A stretch of 64,000 nucleotides of DNA from the NCBI GenBank assembly GCA_902780935.1, contig CACZHP010000003.1:44131-108130 (forward strand), written 5' to 3'. Positions 63,408-64,000 of this stretch are shown piece by piece (position 1 is the stretch's first letter; each line of letters opens with the position of its first letter). The translations under genes and the position numbers were made by a program. The stretch comes from an uncultured Bacteroidia bacterium (GTDB lineage Bacteria; Bacteroidota; Bacteroidia; Bacteroidales; UBA932). The notes under the pieces are model-generated. The model was not told where the DNA came from, ran no database searches, and saw only the letters and a list, made by a program, of their open reading frames with translations.

Positions 63408-64000
63408 ATGAAAAAGAGTGTTTGTCTATATTTCCAAGTCCATCAGCCCACGAGGCTGAGACTATACCGATTCTTCGATATCGGCAAGGACTCTCATTAT
63501 TATGATGATTTTACGGACAGGACCATCCTCCACAGGATAGCCCAGAGGTGTTATCTTCCTATGAACCAGCTGCTTCTGGATTTGATAAAGAAGCACGGCA
63601 AGGATTTCAAGGTGACCTTCTCGATCACCGGATCCGCCCTTGAGCAGTTCGACCGCTACGAGCCGGATGTGGTGAGGAGCTTCAAGGAACTGGCCGACAC
63701 CGGATGCGTGGAATTCCTGGCCGAGACATATTACCACTCCCTGGCTTCCCTGGCGAATGAGGGAGAGTTCCGTCATCAGGTCGAGAAGCACGTCAAGGCC
63801 ATCGAGGACCATTTCGGAGTGACCCCCAAGGCTTTCAGGAATACCGAGCTGATATATTCGGACACCATCGGCCGCCAGGTCTATGACCTTGGCTTCAAGA
63901 CGATGCTGACTGAAGGCGCCAGGCATATCCTCGGTTGGAAGAGTCCGGACTTTGTCTATTCCAACCCCTTGCAGCCCGGTCTCAAGCTCCTTTTGAGGAA
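63408..64000 (+). CDS. GH57 alpha-amylase-like enzyme, 3' partial
   Basis: Begins MKKSVCLYFQVHQPTRLR with the GH57 HQP motif and continues open to the right edge (197 codons). SITGSALEQFDRY and EFLAETYYHSLASL are also family segments. It starts 6 nt after the glycosyltransferase. The catalytic Glu and Asp lie beyond the edge. Role: probably turnover or remodelling of glycogen. Confidence 0.9.
   Translation, partial: MKKSVCLYFQVHQPTRLRLYRFFDIGKDSHYYDDFTDRTILHRIAQRCYLPMNQLLLDLIKKHGKDFKVTFSITGSALEQFDRYEPDVVRSFKELADTGCVEFLAETYYHSLASLANEGEFRHQVEKHVKAIEDHFGVTPKAFRNTELIYSDTIGRQVYDLGFKTMLTEGARHILGWKSPDFVYSNPLQPGLKLLLR

Overview
The window looks like a chromosomal segment of a Bacteroidota (Bacteroidales) genome of fairly high GC. 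Grounds: several start sites are preceded by the Bacteroidota promoter TTTG - about 20 nt - TAnnTTTG (efp, the putative porin and the TPR regulator are the clearest). The families also fit: GH109 lipoproteins of Bacteroides type, a C10 peptidase, a Porin_10-like protein, an ExbB/ExbD/ExbD cluster, a short response regulator without HTH, and a GH13/debranching/GT/GH57 glycogen cluster. Placement below order is inference; the GC content suggests an uncultured gut lineage rather than Bacteroides itself. I saw no rRNA, tRNA, CRISPR array, transposase or SusC/SusD pair.

Layout. 1-6723 (+): arabinose operon, galM (5' end outside the window), SSS sodium symporter, araD, araA, araB, almost without gaps. 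6725-17890 (-): two tandem GH109 lipoproteins, a GH29 fucosidase, an M16 peptidase, a secreted unknown, lptB, dnaX and a C69-like/BNR fusion. 17962-20379 (-): efp, ispH, cmk. 20443-21600 (+): a response regulator. 21584-30213 (-): S41 protease, dCMP deaminase, acyl-CoA ligase, a large unknown, a TonB-C-like protein, udk, asnS. 30266-36861 (-): an AT-richer accessory island with a start-less fragment, a lipoprotein, a broken C10 peptidase, a paralogue of the fragment, a serpin and a membrane-anchored TPR regulator. 36962-44123 (-): exbD, exbD, unknown, exbB, then ansA, tatD, dprA, queA and a NUDIX gene. 44184-47610 (+): pyrE, an SRPBCC protein, an RsmF-type methyltransferase, a TPR protein. 47625-51164 (-): LolA-like, SUMF1-BNR fusion, BASS transporter. 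51245-54452 (+): M13 peptidase and an ABC permease. 54288-58072 (-): lytic transglycosylase and porin. 58177-64000 (+): glycogen operon, cut by the right edge.

The most unusual signal is a small repeat element lying inside protein-coding genes. ispH and the rsmF-like gene each carry a segment with the same 84-nt core (70 nt strictly identical around a 14-nt variable centre). In each it is bounded by 28-nt arms that differ between the two loci but are complementary to each other within a locus, 140 nt in all. Both stay open, in opposite reading directions relative to the core, adding about 50 residues to conserved enzymes. dnaX carries a related composite of GC-rich modules plus a 26-nt repeat that also sits directly before araD. 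This resembles in concept the Rickettsia palindromic elements that persist in genes.

The second point of interest is the island at 30.3-36.9 kb. A C10 cysteine peptidase, broken by frameshifts and lacking its His region, lies between two paralogous small proteins (one has lost its signal peptide) and beside a serpin. The serpin is bracketed by 79-nt direct repeats derived from the 3' end of the adjacent TPR regulator gene. It reads as a protease-inhibitor module under duplication and decay.
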